Source: an uncultured Prevotellamassilia sp.
Lineage (GTDB): Bacteria; Bacteroidota; Bacteroidia; Bacteroidales; Bacteroidaceae
Assembly (NCBI GenBank): GCA_934255485.1
Contig: CAKQOG010000007.1
Coordinates: forward strand, 1-64,000
Reading direction: 5' to 3'
Length of the DNA stretch: 64,000 nucleotides
Position 1 is the first letter of the stretch. Each line of letters starts with the position of its first letter. Both the position numbers and the translations under genes were made by a program. The notes under the pieces are model-generated. The model was not told the DNA's origin and did no database searches. It worked only from the letters and a program-made list of their open reading frames with translations. Below are positions 10,349-19,218 of the stretch, in pieces.

Positions 10349-11677
10349 TTATATTTGTTTTGACTTCCACCTATCGCTTTTGATATAGACAAGTGCAAGA
10401 ACACAGATGATAGAACTATAGACTATCTCGCTTGCCCAACACCATGTGAGCGGTAAACGATAGTGAAAGATGGCAATTACCACATAGACCGTGTACACAA
10501 TTAATGCCGTAAACTCCATGTAAAGAGCTACCCTTGTATTGCCCGTGCCGCTCACTGCATGTAAAAGTATTTGTGCTGGTATGGTAAATACATACGACGA
10601 AAGCAGCACATAGAGCGCACTGCGTGCCTCGTCGTAAAGGTGCGCGTTTGACGTGAATATGCTCATTATTAAGTCGGGACACAAGCTGATAAACAATGTT
10701 ATAGGACACATCACAACATACGTCATGCGCAACACTTGTTTAAGCATTGGCCATACACTATCGTTCTCTCCCTGCCCCATAAGGTTGCCCACAAGTGTGC
10801 TTGCAGTAGAGGCAAAGGCTATAACTGTCATAAAGGTAAAAGCCGATATGTTGCGAATGATATTGGTGGCTGCAAGCGCACTTTCGCCCAAATGTTCTAT
10901 GCTGATAAAGAAGATAAACCATGTGGCGAGCGAAAGAAAATTTTGTACCATGGTCCATATACTTATGCCTAATATCTTGTGGATAATTGTAAATTTTAAA
11001 CGTGGCACTACATTCAGTGCATATTTGCTTGCTGGTATGGCACGCCACGTATACACCACAAAGAATGCCGTAGAGATGGCCTCTGCCAAACAGCTGCCTA
11101 TGGCTGCACCAGCTATGCCTAATGCCGGACAACCCAAATGGCCAAATATAAGCACATAATTTAGCACTACATTGCTCAACACCATGACTAAGGAGTTGAG
11201 CGTAAGCGTGCGCGTATGCGTTGTGGCTACATAAAAACAACGAAACATCAAATTGACAAAGGCAAAGAAGAAACCATAAACACGCCAATGCAGATAGCTC
11301 TCGGTTGCTGCAAGCACGCGAGGCGAACGGATTGTACTCTCTAATATAATAGGCGAAAACACGCGTGTGCCTACAAAGAGCAGCAAAGCCAACACAAGCA
11401 AAAATGCCAAACTATGGTAGAATATACTGCCTATACGCTGATAATTGCCTTCGCCATTACGACGTGCCATGAGTATTTGCGCTCCGATACTAAAGCCCAT
11501 TCCCAACATAAATACCACCGTAAAGAAAACGCCTCCAAGGGCTGATGCACCCAACTCTACTTCGCCCACACGACCAAGATATGCAGTGTCGGTTGTACCG
11601 ATAAGTTGTTCCATAAGTGCACTTATCAGTATGGGATATGCTATGTTGCCGATTTGTTTAAATGAATAATTGCGCAT
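10349..11677 (-). CDS. MATE family efflux transporter
   Basis: A 442-residue integral membrane protein with about 12 hydrophobic helices in two related halves. It opens with the family-typical start (IAYPILISALMEQLIGTTDTAYLGRVGEVELGA, split here by position: residues about 13-45). MATE proteins export cationic drugs or metabolites in exchange for Na+ or H+. The substrate cannot be read from the sequence. Length is normal. It sits downstream of the GH109 gene on the same strand but is separated by a terminator and repeats, so it is probably transcribed independently, although no clear promoter is visible in the AT-rich gap. Bacteroidales carry several paralogues, so a specific gene name is not justified. 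Confidence 0.92.
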   Translation of the reverse strand: MRNYSFKQIGNIAYPILISALMEQLIGTTDTAYLGRVGEVELGASALGGVFFTVVFMLGMGFSIGAQILMARRNGEGNYQRIGSIFYHSLAFLLVLALLLFVGTRVFSPIILESTIRSPRVLAATESYLHWRVYGFFFAFVNLMFRCFYVATTHTRTLTLNSLVMVLSNVVLNYVLIFGHLGCPALGIAGAAIGSCLAEAISTAFFVVYTWRAIPASKYALNVVPRLKFTIIHKILGISIWTMVQNFLSLATWFIFFISIEHLGESALAATNIIRNISAFTFMTVIAFASTASTLVGNLMGQGENDSVWPMLKQVLRMTYVVMCPITLFISLCPDLIMSIFTSNAHLYDEARSALYVLLSSYVFTIPAQILLHAVSGTGNTRVALYMEFTALIVYTVYVVIAIFHYRLPLTWCWASEIVYSSIICVLALVYIKSDRWKSKQI

Positions 11678-11700
11678 AAAAGGGTGATAAATATAAGGGC

Positions 11701-11796
11701 GGTTCTATAAATTCTGTTTTGATTATCATCTATTCTGCTGAATGCCTTGCATGCTTCTGATAGCGCACAATTCATTACGGCAGAATTTATAGAACC
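11701..11796. repeat. 96-bp element with 16-bp perfect terminal inverted repeats
   Basis: GGTTCTATAAATTCTG at 11701-11716 is exactly inverted at 11781-11796. The interior has no coding frame. It looks like a small MITE or a long hairpin just upstream of the MATE gene. Confidence 0.65.
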
Positions 11797-11810
11797 ACCA
11801 TTAAGTCAAA

Positions 11811-11854
11811 AGGCGGCATCGAACTATTATGTATACAGTTCGTGCCGTCTTTTG
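11811..11854 (-). terminator. Terminator downstream of the GH109 gene
   Basis: Imperfect stem GGCGGCAtCGAACT / AGTTCGtGCCGtC, with T-runs on both sides, so it may work in both directions. Confidence 0.65.
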
Positions 11855-11869
11855 TTAGATAATATACTT

Positions 11870-11923
11870 AAGTAGGTATTCTAAAGTAATTTATATAATT
11901 ATGTTCTGCATAAACACCTACTT
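11870..11923. repeat. Inverted pair of AAGTAGGT motifs
   Basis: AAGTAGGT (11870-11877) and ACCTACTT (11916-11923) flank AT-rich sequence, 18 bases after the GH109 stop. A similar pair lies at the end of metK (51631-51672). Confidence 0.6.
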
Positions 11924-11941
11924 ATCAATGTGACTGATTGC

Positions 11942-13603
11942 TTACTTTGCTTTTTCAACCTTTGCTACTTGTGCCTTTGCCTTAGCTACTGCCTTGTTGT
12001 AAGCAGTTGTTGCTTTAGCCTTTTCTTTAGCATCCTTAGCGCTCTTTACGTTGTCGTAAAGACCCCAAAGATTAAACTTCTTAGTAGCTTCTTTCTGTGC
12101 AGTTGTAACGGCCTTAGCCTTGGTTTCTACAGCCTTTTCGTCGGCTGCCTTAGCAAACGCATGACGGAAGCCCTTTACCTCGTTCCAGTGGCCACGAGTA
12201 AAGTCAGGGAATGCAACGCTGGCGTTGTTGTGATCCATTGACAATGTTCCAAGTTCTGCCAATGAACACCATTCTGCAAGGTCGTATACATCCATATCAA
12301 GAGGAAGACCATTTTGCAAGCAATATACCAAGCGGCTATCCATAATGAAGTCCATACCACCATGGCCACCTACTTCCTTAGCCTCATCGCCATACTTCTT
12401 GAGGATGGGGTGCTGATATTGTTGCTCAAGTGCTTGCTTTTCGCTCTCTGGCATAAAGCTATGAGAACTTAAGTTATCAACCTTTGGCTTGTGACCAGCT
12501 GTTGCCAACTGCTTAGCATCTACAGCATAACCCTCAATAGGATACTTGTTGGCAAAACCTTTTGTACCTGTAAGCTGATACAAACGGTTGTAGGGTTGAG
12601 GGTTCATCACATCATGTTGAATTTCGATAACCTTGCCGTTTTCAGTGCGAATAAGAGTTGTGGTATGGTCGCCATTGCGGTAGTCGTTGCATGGCTTACC
12701 AGTTTTCTTTTCAACATACTCCTTGCCGTGGAAACTCTTGGTATCCATTGCAACGAGGGTCTTCATGCGGTCGCCACGGTGAATGTCAAGTGCTTGTGCC
12801 ACAGGACCAAGGCCGTGAGTTGCGTATACGTCACCACGGTTTTCCTTGTTATACTTCATACGCCAACCAAGCTTGTCTTTATCTGATCCATCGGGATTTT
12901 TCCAATAATAATCCCAAAAGTCGTCGAGGTTATGGATGTATGCACCTTCAGCATGAACAATCTCGCCAAACACGCCATGTTGAGCCATGTTGAGGGTGTT
13001 CATTTCATACCAATCGTAGCAACAGTTTTCAAGAATCATACAGTGCTTACGTGTCTTTTCTGACTCGTTGATAAGTGCCCAGCATTGTTCAAGATTCATG
13101 GCAGAAGGCACTTCAATAGCAGTATTCTTACCATTTTGCATAGCACACATAGCTACGGGGAAGTGGTGGTCCCAATCGGTAGCAACATATACAAGGTCAA
13201 TGTCGTTGCGTTTGCAGAGTTCTTTGTAACCATCAGCACCTGAGTAGATGGCTGCAGGAGCTAAACCAGCATTCTTCAAATACTTTTGGCAAGCCTCAGC
13301 ACGTGCCTCAACATAGTCGCAAAGTGCTACAATCTGCACACCTGGAATGTGAGTCCAACGCTCTACAGCGCCTGGACCACGCATACCCAAACCAACGAAA
13401 CCAACACGTACGGTTTGAATTTTAGGAGTGGTAAGGTTGATAACATCTTTCTGACCTGCAGGACGTTCGGGAGTATCAACTACGATAGTACCTTGTTCCC
13501 AATGCCATTTTGTAGATGGCGAAGTAGACTGTGCACTAACTACAACTGTGCCCATAGTGAGCATAGCTGCAAATGCTACAGCAAAACATTTAACCATTTT
13601 CAT
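11942..13603 (-). CDS. Gfo/Idh/MocA-type glycosidase, family GH109 (alpha-N-acetylgalactosaminidase-like)
   Basis: The start at 13603 gives a clear signal peptide (MKMVKCFAVAFAAML...VVSAQ). The frame extends to 13684, but that part is not signal-like and overlaps the promoter. The NAD-binding motif GFVGLGMRG is at residues 68-76, followed by an oxidoreductase fold with WDHHFPVAMCAMQNGK. GH109 enzymes use bound NAD+ in a redox-assisted hydrolysis of terminal alpha-GalNAc, as on blood-group A and mucin glycans, and the secreted form fits that. GH109 proteins are usually about 450-470 residues. This one has about 553, with a Lys/Ala-rich C-terminal tail of about 65 residues. A GH95 fucosidase lies just upstream. 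Confidence 0.88.
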   Translation of the reverse strand: MKMVKCFAVAFAAMLTMGTVVVSAQSTSPSTKWHWEQGTIVVDTPERPAGQKDVINLTTPKIQTVRVGFVGLGMRGPGAVERWTHIPGVQIVALCDYVEARAEACQKYLKNAGLAPAAIYSGADGYKELCKRNDIDLVYVATDWDHHFPVAMCAMQNGKNTAIEVPSAMNLEQCWALINESEKTRKHCMILENCCYDWYEMNTLNMAQHGVFGEIVHAEGAYIHNLDDFWDYYWKNPDGSDKDKLGWRMKYNKENRGDVYATHGLGPVAQALDIHRGDRMKTLVAMDTKSFHGKEYVEKKTGKPCNDYRNGDHTTTLIRTENGKVIEIQHDVMNPQPYNRLYQLTGTKGFANKYPIEGYAVDAKQLATAGHKPKVDNLSSHSFMPESEKQALEQQYQHPILKKYGDEAKEVGGHGGMDFIMDSRLVYCLQNGLPLDMDVYDLAEWCSLAELGTLSMDHNNASVAFPDFTRGHWNEVKGFRHAFAKAADEKAVETKAKAVTTAQKEATKKFNLWGLYDNVKSAKDAKEKAKATTAYNKAVAKAKAQVAKVEKAK

Positions 13604-13640
13604 TGTATAAAAATATGTGATAACTAATTTATTTTCACGA

Positions 13641-13648
13641 CAAAGATA
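13641..13648 (-). promoter_or_regulatory. -7 box for the GH109 gene
   Basis: TATCTTTG on the minus strand, about 38 bases before the chosen ATG at 13603. The -33 match is weak. Confidence 0.55.
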
Positions 13649-13746
13649 GTGAAAACGTTTGTATAAAAGTAAAGAGCAATACAAAAATGTGAATTTGCAT
13701 CGCTCTTTACGCTATATTCTCAAGAAAATATGCAATTATGCACGTT

Positions 13747-16218
13747 TCATAACTTTGTTGATTGCAAACGTCCATCGGCTATTTTCACACAATAGCGTTT
13801 ACCCTTTTGTGTGTTAAATTTGATGGTTTTATCGCCATATCGCACGTGGCATACGCCCCCTTTATGCGAGGTAATAACGGCTTCGGCAAGCGTACCATTG
13901 CTCCACGATAAATCAACCTCAAAGTTGCCACGCGCACAAAGTCCGCTTATGCAACCCTTACTCCATGCGTCAGGCAATGAGGGCAAAAGGTCAATACATC
14001 CCGTGTGGCTCTGCATAAGCATCTCTGTTACACCAGCCGTTCCACCAAAGTTACCATCAATCTGAAAAGGTGGATGAATATCCCACAAGTTGTCTGCCGT
14101 TCCGTTCTTAAGTAAGTTGCCATAAAGCACATACGAGTGGTTGCCATCGTGAAGTCGTGCCCATTGATTGAGTTTCCATCCCATGCTCCAACCCGTTGCA
14201 CCATCGCCACGATGTTCGAGCACCACACGAGCAGCCTTAGCCAAATCGGGGGTGGTAAGTGGCGAAATAGTGTGGCCTGGATGCAAACCATAGAGGTGAT
14301 TAACATGGCGATGTTGGTCGTTGGGGTCGTCAATATCCTTGCTCCACTCCATGAGTTGCCCATAGCGACCAATGCGATAAGGGGCAAGGTGCTTCAATAT
14401 GTCTTGCCATTTTGTTACTTCTGCTTCGTCGGTGTGGAGCACTTTGGCTGCGTCGATGCAATCAAGCAAAATCTCGCGTATCACAGCATGGGTAAAGGTT
14501 GTTCCTTCATCTATCGGGCCATGCTCGGGCGAGGTTGAGGGAGCTGCGGTATAGGTTCCGTCCGCTTTTTTCCATAAAAAGTCCTCGCAGAACAAAGCAC
14601 ATCCTTTCATAAGTGGGTAGGCTGTGTGGCGAAGGAATTTTTCGTCGCGAGTATAGTCATAATAGTCCCACAAGTGAGTGGCAAGCCACGAAGCAGCCAT
14701 GGGGTTGTAATTCCACGACATGTCATGGCTCTCAAGTGGACCAGTAAAACCAAATATATTGGCAGATATTCCTGCAGCCCAACCACGTGCTCCCCAATAT
14801 GCCTTAGCTGTGCGTTCGCCTGGCTTTTCAAGCATTTTAATAAAATCGGTAAGAGGCACTGCACATTCTGCCAAATTAGTTGATAGGGAGGGCCAATAGT
14901 TCATCTGTAGATTGATGTTGTTGTGATAATCCACACGCCAAGGACCATCTACATTGTTGTGCCACATGCCTTGCAAATTGGCTGGCAGATTGCCCGGACG
15001 CGAAGAGGATATGAGCAAGTAGCGACCGTACTGATAGTAGAGCGTTTCGAGACCTACATCTTTTGTGCCTTTGCGATAGTCTGCAAGTCGTTCGTTGGTA
15101 GGCTTTTGCGAGGTTTCACCAACAAGATTAAACTTTACACGATTGAAAAGCGAGGAATAATCACGATAATGTGACTTAAACAATTTGTCGTATCCTTGCT
15201 TCTCTGCCTTGTTTATCCAAGCATGTGTGGTCTTTACGGGGTTAATGCCTACATAGGCGAAATTATCGGTAAAATCGGGCGAAAAGTTGGGTTTATAGTC
15301 AGTATCAGCAGTGAGCAAGAGGGTTACTTCATCGGCATTTTCTATACACAAATGGCCATTCACATACTTAGATGTGCCACCTTTTAGCACGGCACGCACT
15401 CTAACCACATACTCCATTTTGTTGTTGTCAAGATGGGCTATATAGCAAAATCCGCCCTTTTCATCGGCAGAAAAATTACCTTCGCTAACTGGATTGGGAG
15501 CATATTTAACAGTGAATGATTGTTTGCCTTTTTGCGAAGCTGTAAGGTGTACAACCATCATATTGGCTGGATATGATACAAAGGTACGACGCTGATAGTT
15601 TACGCCATCTGCTGCAGTAAAACTCACTTCGGCATAAGCCGAATCTATCGAAAGACAACGGCGATAGTTGGCTATACCTGTTTCGCTAATACCAGTTTCT
15701 ATGGTTAATTCGCCCATTGTTGTGAACGACCCAAAACGAAACTGCGGTTCGCGTGTGCTTTCGTAGGGCACATTGCTATTAAAGTTTTGTGCCGTAAGTT
15801 GGGCAGCTTTGTTACCATCTCCTTCGGCAAATGCCTTACGGATGTCATCAAGCACATGCGCTGACTCTTTGTTTTGGTTCCAGTAGTCGGTAGCCCCCTT
15901 AGCTGTATTTGGACCTCCACGCCATAGGGTCTTTTCGTTGAGCGTGTATCGTTCGGTTGCAATCGATCCCATAACATTGCAGCCAATGCTTCCGTTGCCC
16001 AATGGCAAAGATCGGTATTCCCATTCGTGATCTGAATTATAGGCTGCATCGCCCGCACTGATAGGTTTGTTGGTTGCGCTATATCGCTCGGGATGGCCAC
16101 CCCACCAGCTCTGCTGACCTTTTAGGCTACAGGGTTGGTTAAACCAAATCTCGTTGTTTTGTGCTTGTACACCAAGGCTACCAAGCAACAAAAGGGTTGT
16201 TAATAGTTGTTTCCTCAT
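13747..16218 (-). CDS. Secreted GH95 alpha-L-fucosidase
   Basis: The ATG at 16218 starts a signal peptide (MRKQLLTTLLLLGSLGVQAQ). A GTG farther upstream (16305) would add 29 Asn/Lys-rich residues before it and is rejected. The mature protein, about 800 residues, matches GH95 throughout: N-terminal beta domain with LPLGNGSIGCNVMG and LNEKTLWRGGP, then an (alpha/alpha)6 barrel with LQGMWHNN, HDMSWNYNPMAA and FQIDGNFGGTAG. GH95 enzymes are inverting alpha-1,2-L-fucosidases or alpha-L-galactosidases acting on host glycans or plant xyloglucan. It probably acts in the periplasm or at the surface. queG lies 64 bases upstream on the same strand, and GH109 with its own promoter is downstream. Confidence 0.93.
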   Translation of the reverse strand: MRKQLLTTLLLLGSLGVQAQNNEIWFNQPCSLKGQQSWWGGHPERYSATNKPISAGDAAYNSDHEWEYRSLPLGNGSIGCNVMGSIATERYTLNEKTLWRGGPNTAKGATDYWNQNKESAHVLDDIRKAFAEGDGNKAAQLTAQNFNSNVPYESTREPQFRFGSFTTMGELTIETGISETGIANYRRCLSIDSAYAEVSFTAADGVNYQRRTFVSYPANMMVVHLTASQKGKQSFTVKYAPNPVSEGNFSADEKGGFCYIAHLDNNKMEYVVRVRAVLKGGTSKYVNGHLCIENADEVTLLLTADTDYKPNFSPDFTDNFAYVGINPVKTTHAWINKAEKQGYDKLFKSHYRDYSSLFNRVKFNLVGETSQKPTNERLADYRKGTKDVGLETLYYQYGRYLLISSSRPGNLPANLQGMWHNNVDGPWRVDYHNNINLQMNYWPSLSTNLAECAVPLTDFIKMLEKPGERTAKAYWGARGWAAGISANIFGFTGPLESHDMSWNYNPMAASWLATHLWDYYDYTRDEKFLRHTAYPLMKGCALFCEDFLWKKADGTYTAAPSTSPEHGPIDEGTTFTHAVIREILLDCIDAAKVLHTDEAEVTKWQDILKHLAPYRIGRYGQLMEWSKDIDDPNDQHRHVNHLYGLHPGHTISPLTTPDLAKAARVVLEHRGDGATGWSMGWKLNQWARLHDGNHSYVLYGNLLKNGTADNLWDIHPPFQIDGNFGGTAGVTEMLMQSHTGCIDLLPSLPDAWSKGCISGLCARGNFEVDLSWSNGTLAEAVITSHKGGVCHVRYGDKTIKFNTQKGKRYCVKIADGRLQSTKL

Positions 16219-16282
16219 TAATGATGGATTATTATTGTTTTTATTATTCTCCGTGTTTTTTTCTTTGCTAATACTTTTTAGT

Positions 16283-17242
16283 CTATTCATCGGCGAAAAG
16301 TGCACGTATATTTCGCATCAATCCTTCGTATTTTGCCCTTTTCACCGCACTTTTTCTAAAAAGTTCGCGGTATTGTTCTATCGTGAGTTCTCGCCAATCT
16401 GCAGCTTTCATCGCTAGTATAGAGAGCCGAGGCATGAATGCTTCGATGCAAGTTGTGTGGGCAAAACGCTTGTTCCATGGACAAACATCTGCACAACGAT
16501 CGCAGCCGTAAAAGCAAGGATAAAGTCGGGGTTTTACATCGTCTGGCAAAAGTCCTCGATACTCTATGGTAAGGTAAGATAAGCAACGGCGAGCATCAAG
16601 TGTTCCGTCACCATGAAGAGCTTTTGTAGGACAAGCATTTAAACAGGCGCTGCATGTTCCACACCTATTTTTCGCCTTTTCATCGTATTTATCAACCTCA
16701 TGTGTCAGCACTATCTCGCCTAAAAAGAAGTAGCTTCCCATGCCAGGTATGATAAGTTGGGAATTGCGTCCGCGCCATCCTATACCCGACTGTTCTGCCC
16801 AATATTTTTCGTCGATAGGTGCAGTGTCTACAAATACACGTCCATCCTTATCCTCTTCAAGTCCCGCCTTTTGCATTATGTTGCGCAATCGACGTTTCAC
16901 CTCATCGTGATAGTCTGTGCCGTATGCATACTTTGCAAGATAGAGTTGCGTTGTTTCGTCTGCCTGACTTTGTTCCGTATATTTGCTTGCATCTGCCTGC
17001 TTGCCTGGATAGTAGTTAGCTGCCACAGAAATGATAGTTTTTGCTCCATTAACGAGCAAACGAGGGTCTAACTTTTTCTCCACATTACGCGCTAAATAGT
17101 CCATTTCGCCTTGTTCGCCATTGGCAAGCCAATGCTTTAGTTCTGCTGTGCGTGTAGCACTTACGTGCTCGGCACGGGCTATGCCACAAACAGAAAAGCC
17201 TTCTTGTAATGCTATTTTTTTGAGTTCAGACGATTGGAGCAT
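16283..17242 (-). CDS. queG: Epoxyqueuosine reductase
   Basis: QueG carries out the last step of queuosine synthesis, reducing epoxyqueuosine to queuosine in the tRNA wobble position, with cobalamin and two [4Fe-4S] clusters. The cluster ligands are visible: C194, C197, C200, C204 (CGTCSACLNACPT) and C243, C247, C250, C254 (CFYGCDRCADVCPW). D139 in FVDTAP is the likely catalytic acid. The 319 residues correspond to the short form without the C-terminal HEAT-repeat extension found in some species. It is cytoplasmic. A consensus promoter lies 35-65 bases upstream. It may be co-transcribed with the GH95 gene, although the two functions are unrelated. Confidence 0.95.
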   Translation of the reverse strand: MLQSSELKKIALQEGFSVCGIARAEHVSATRTAELKHWLANGEQGEMDYLARNVEKKLDPRLLVNGAKTIISVAANYYPGKQADASKYTEQSQADETTQLYLAKYAYGTDYHDEVKRRLRNIMQKAGLEEDKDGRVFVDTAPIDEKYWAEQSGIGWRGRNSQLIIPGMGSYFFLGEIVLTHEVDKYDEKAKNRCGTCSACLNACPTKALHGDGTLDARRCLSYLTIEYRGLLPDDVKPRLYPCFYGCDRCADVCPWNKRFAHTTCIEAFMPRLSILAMKAADWRELTIEQYRELFRKSAVKRAKYEGLMRNIRALFADE

Positions 17243-17276
17243 TGTTGTGTGATATTAGTTTTTAAGTAGGTGAGAA

Positions 17277-17307
17277 CAAAGGTAATGCTTACATTTTGAA
17301 TAACAAA
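17277..17307 (-). promoter_or_regulatory. Promoter of queG
   Basis: On the minus strand TTTG (17304-17307), exactly 19 bases, TACCTTTG (17277-17284). An AAGTAGGT motif on the plus strand (17264-17271) lies just inside the transcribed leader. Confidence 0.8.
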
Positions 17308-17334
17308 TTTAGCCCCACACAAAAAAGAGTATAT

Positions 17335-17387
17335 ACAAAAGAAAGCATCCTCACCGCAACACATTAAAGTTGCAACAAGGATGCTTT
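17335..17387 (-). terminator. Terminator of the secreted protein gene at 17422
   Basis: Stem AAAGCATCCT / AGGATGCTTT with an inner GTTGCAAC-like stem, then T-rich sequence on the minus strand. Confidence 0.75.
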
Positions 17388-17421
17388 TATTTATTGTTTT
17401 GATGCTCTCAGAGCGTCTTTT

Positions 17422-18576
17422 TTACTTAATGATAACCTTCTTACCATTGATAATGTTGATGCCCTTTACAGCCTTTGTCAAACGACGACCATCAATGCTA
17501 TAGATAACTTGAGTAGCAGTGTTTGCTTTAGCTGTATTGATGCCTGTAGTAACATCACCATTTACTTCCAAGTTCTTGATTTCCCAAGTACCAGCCATTT
17601 CTTCTGTAGAAGTGTAAACAAACGCAATTTGAACCTTCTTACCAGCATAAGAGTTCAAGTCTGCAGTTGCATCAACAAATGTCCAATTATTGCCTGCTAC
17701 TTCGCTTACAACTGTAAGGTCTTTCCACTCGCCACCTTCTTCACGAACTTTTACACCACAAGCATTGTTAAAGTTGTCTGCATTCTTAAAGAAGTTTGCA
17801 GCTTGTTTATAAGTAAGCGTTGCAACCTTTGCATGAGTAAGGTCTATTACAGGAGATACTAACCAAGCTTCAGCAGCCAAGTTCTTCTTGTTTACATACG
17901 AAGAGGCTTTCATACCAAAGTTCTTACCGCCCCATGACCATACATGGTCACTACCTTCAGGAAGAACTTTGTTGTCAATGGTAAAGTCACCTTGACTCTG
18001 AGTGAATGTCTCAGCAAAGATGTATGTTTTAGAAGGAGTTGGGTCGGGAGTTGGGTCTACAGTTGAACCACCATCGGCAGTTGTAACAGTGAAGTCATCA
18101 ACAAGCTTGTCAGAAGCATTCTTTTTAGGGTTCATCAAAACAAAGCTGACAGTTTTTTCAGCATCAAGTGTGAACTCATAAGTAACTTCTGTCCAATCAG
18201 ATCCTACTGTTATATAATCGCCATATTGGTAGTTTTTACTATCAACAACGCCATCATTTACTGCAACATAACCAGGACGTACTTCACCAGTACCCTTAAC
18301 ATAGCACTTCATTGTATAAGTGCCTGCGCTCAAAGTATATTCTTTAGAACCAAGACGTTTGTTTCCTGATGTTGTACCCTTAACTAACACAGAGTACTGA
18401 CCACCGTGTGCATCAGTACTTTGGCTGACAGTTGCATTACCAGCAGAACTAGTATTCCACGCAGTAGGAACGCTACCTTCCCAAGTCTCAAAACCTGAGT
18501 TTTCAACGATTTGCTTGTCTGCAAATGTAGCTACAGACATAGCGAACGCACATAAAGAGAGTAATAATTTCTTCAT
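17422..18576 (-). CDS. Secreted two-domain adhesin-like protein with C-terminal sorting tail
   Basis: This 384-residue protein begins with a signal peptide (MKKLLLSLCAFAMSVATFA). Residues about 22-165 (SGFETWEG ... WNT ...) resemble a CenC-type carbohydrate-binding or jelly-roll domain. A Pro/Asp/Thr linker (VDPTPDPTPSK) follows at about 173-183. The second domain (FAETFTQSQGDF ... SWGG ... WLVSPVIDL) resembles the choice-of-anchor J family. The end (IYSIDGRRL ... GINIINGKKVIIK) is a type IX-like sorting tail shared with two other proteins here. There is no catalytic motif, so binding or adhesion is inferred. It has its own promoter and terminator. Confidence 0.8.
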   Translation of the reverse strand: MKKLLLSLCAFAMSVATFADKQIVENSGFETWEGSVPTAWNTSSAGNATVSQSTDAHGGQYSVLVKGTTSGNKRLGSKEYTLSAGTYTMKCYVKGTGEVRPGYVAVNDGVVDSKNYQYGDYITVGSDWTEVTYEFTLDAEKTVSFVLMNPKKNASDKLVDDFTVTTADGGSTVDPTPDPTPSKTYIFAETFTQSQGDFTIDNKVLPEGSDHVWSWGGKNFGMKASSYVNKKNLAAEAWLVSPVIDLTHAKVATLTYKQAANFFKNADNFNNACGVKVREEGGEWKDLTVVSEVAGNNWTFVDATADLNSYAGKKVQIAFVYTSTEEMAGTWEIKNLEVNGDVTTGINTAKANTATQVIYSIDGRRLTKAVKGINIINGKKVIIK

Positions 18577-18617
18577 AGACGCTTTATTTTTATTGTTAAT
18601 AGTGTTTTATTACAAAG

Positions 18618-18649
18618 CAAAGTTAAGCATTAATGCAATGACTTGCAAA
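18618..18649 (-). promoter_or_regulatory. Promoter of the secreted protein gene at 17422
   Basis: On the minus strand TTTG (18646-18649), 20 bases, TAACTTTG (18618-18625). The leader is about 35-40 bases. Confidence 0.75.
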
Positions 18650-18710
18650 GAAAAACGTATGAAGTTTTCTTTACATTCGGTTATGCTATTCAATACAAAT
18701 AGGTATATAC

Positions 18711-18754
18711 AAAAAAAGAATCTTACGCCTTTGGGGAAGATATGCGTAAGATTC
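18711..18754 (-). terminator. Terminator of tRNA-Gln
   Basis: An 11-bp stem (GAATCTTACGC / GCGTAAGATTC) is followed by seven T on the minus strand. Confidence 0.9.
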
Positions 18755-18773
18755 AATGAAAAGGGGAAAAATG

Positions 18774-18844
18774 TTGTTCCACTCCGATTCGAACGGGGAC
18801 TGAGAGAACCAAAAACTCTAGTGCTGCCATTACACCATGGAACA
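18774..18844 (-). tRNA. tRNA-Gln (UUG)
   Basis: On the minus strand the 7-bp acceptor stem TGTTCCA/TGGAACA closes the cloverleaf. The anticodon loop TTTTGGT gives UUG, and the T-loop is TTCGAAT. One C-A mismatch is seen in the T stem. CCA is not encoded. It has a consensus promoter and its own terminator. Confidence 0.9.
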
Positions 18845-18878
18845 TCCGCTTAACAGGTGTCTTATCTGTTTTGCGATG

Positions 18879-18909
18879 CAAAGGTACGAACTTTTTCTTA
18901 ACTACCAAA
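18879..18909 (-). promoter_or_regulatory. Promoter of tRNA-Gln
   Basis: TTTG (18906-18909), exactly 19 bases, TACCTTTG (18879-18886) on the minus strand: a full match to the Bacteroidetes consensus. Confidence 0.85.
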
Positions 18910-19039
18910 CTTTTCAGCAAAAAAACTTATATTTTTCGCAAAAAACAAGCAAAAGCATTGATTTTCTTAGTTGCGTAGTTTCCACGTAGCTTTTATAATA
19001 GCAACAATTTGCAAAAAAAGCAAAAAGCGAGCACATAAG

Positions 19040-19070
19040 TTGGCTTATTCAAAATAAAGGACTACTTTTG
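19040..19070 (+). promoter_or_regulatory. Promoter of greA
   Basis: TTGG at 19040-19043, about 19 bases, TACTTTTG at 19063-19070. The leader is about 145 bases. Confidence 0.65.
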
Positions 19071-19218
19071 CATACGGAAATAGTTATTAAGGTGAAGTTG
19101 AAAGGATTCCAAATGAAAAAAGCATTGGAGTTCTTTCGGTTTTTTTTACACCTCACCCTAATTCCCCACTCCACTTTTAAGTATATAACAAGAACAAAAA
19201 TAATACTACAAACAAATT

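Noticed and set aside
13604..13684. N-terminal extension of GH109
   Set aside because: The promoter box is inside it and a signal peptide starts at 13603.
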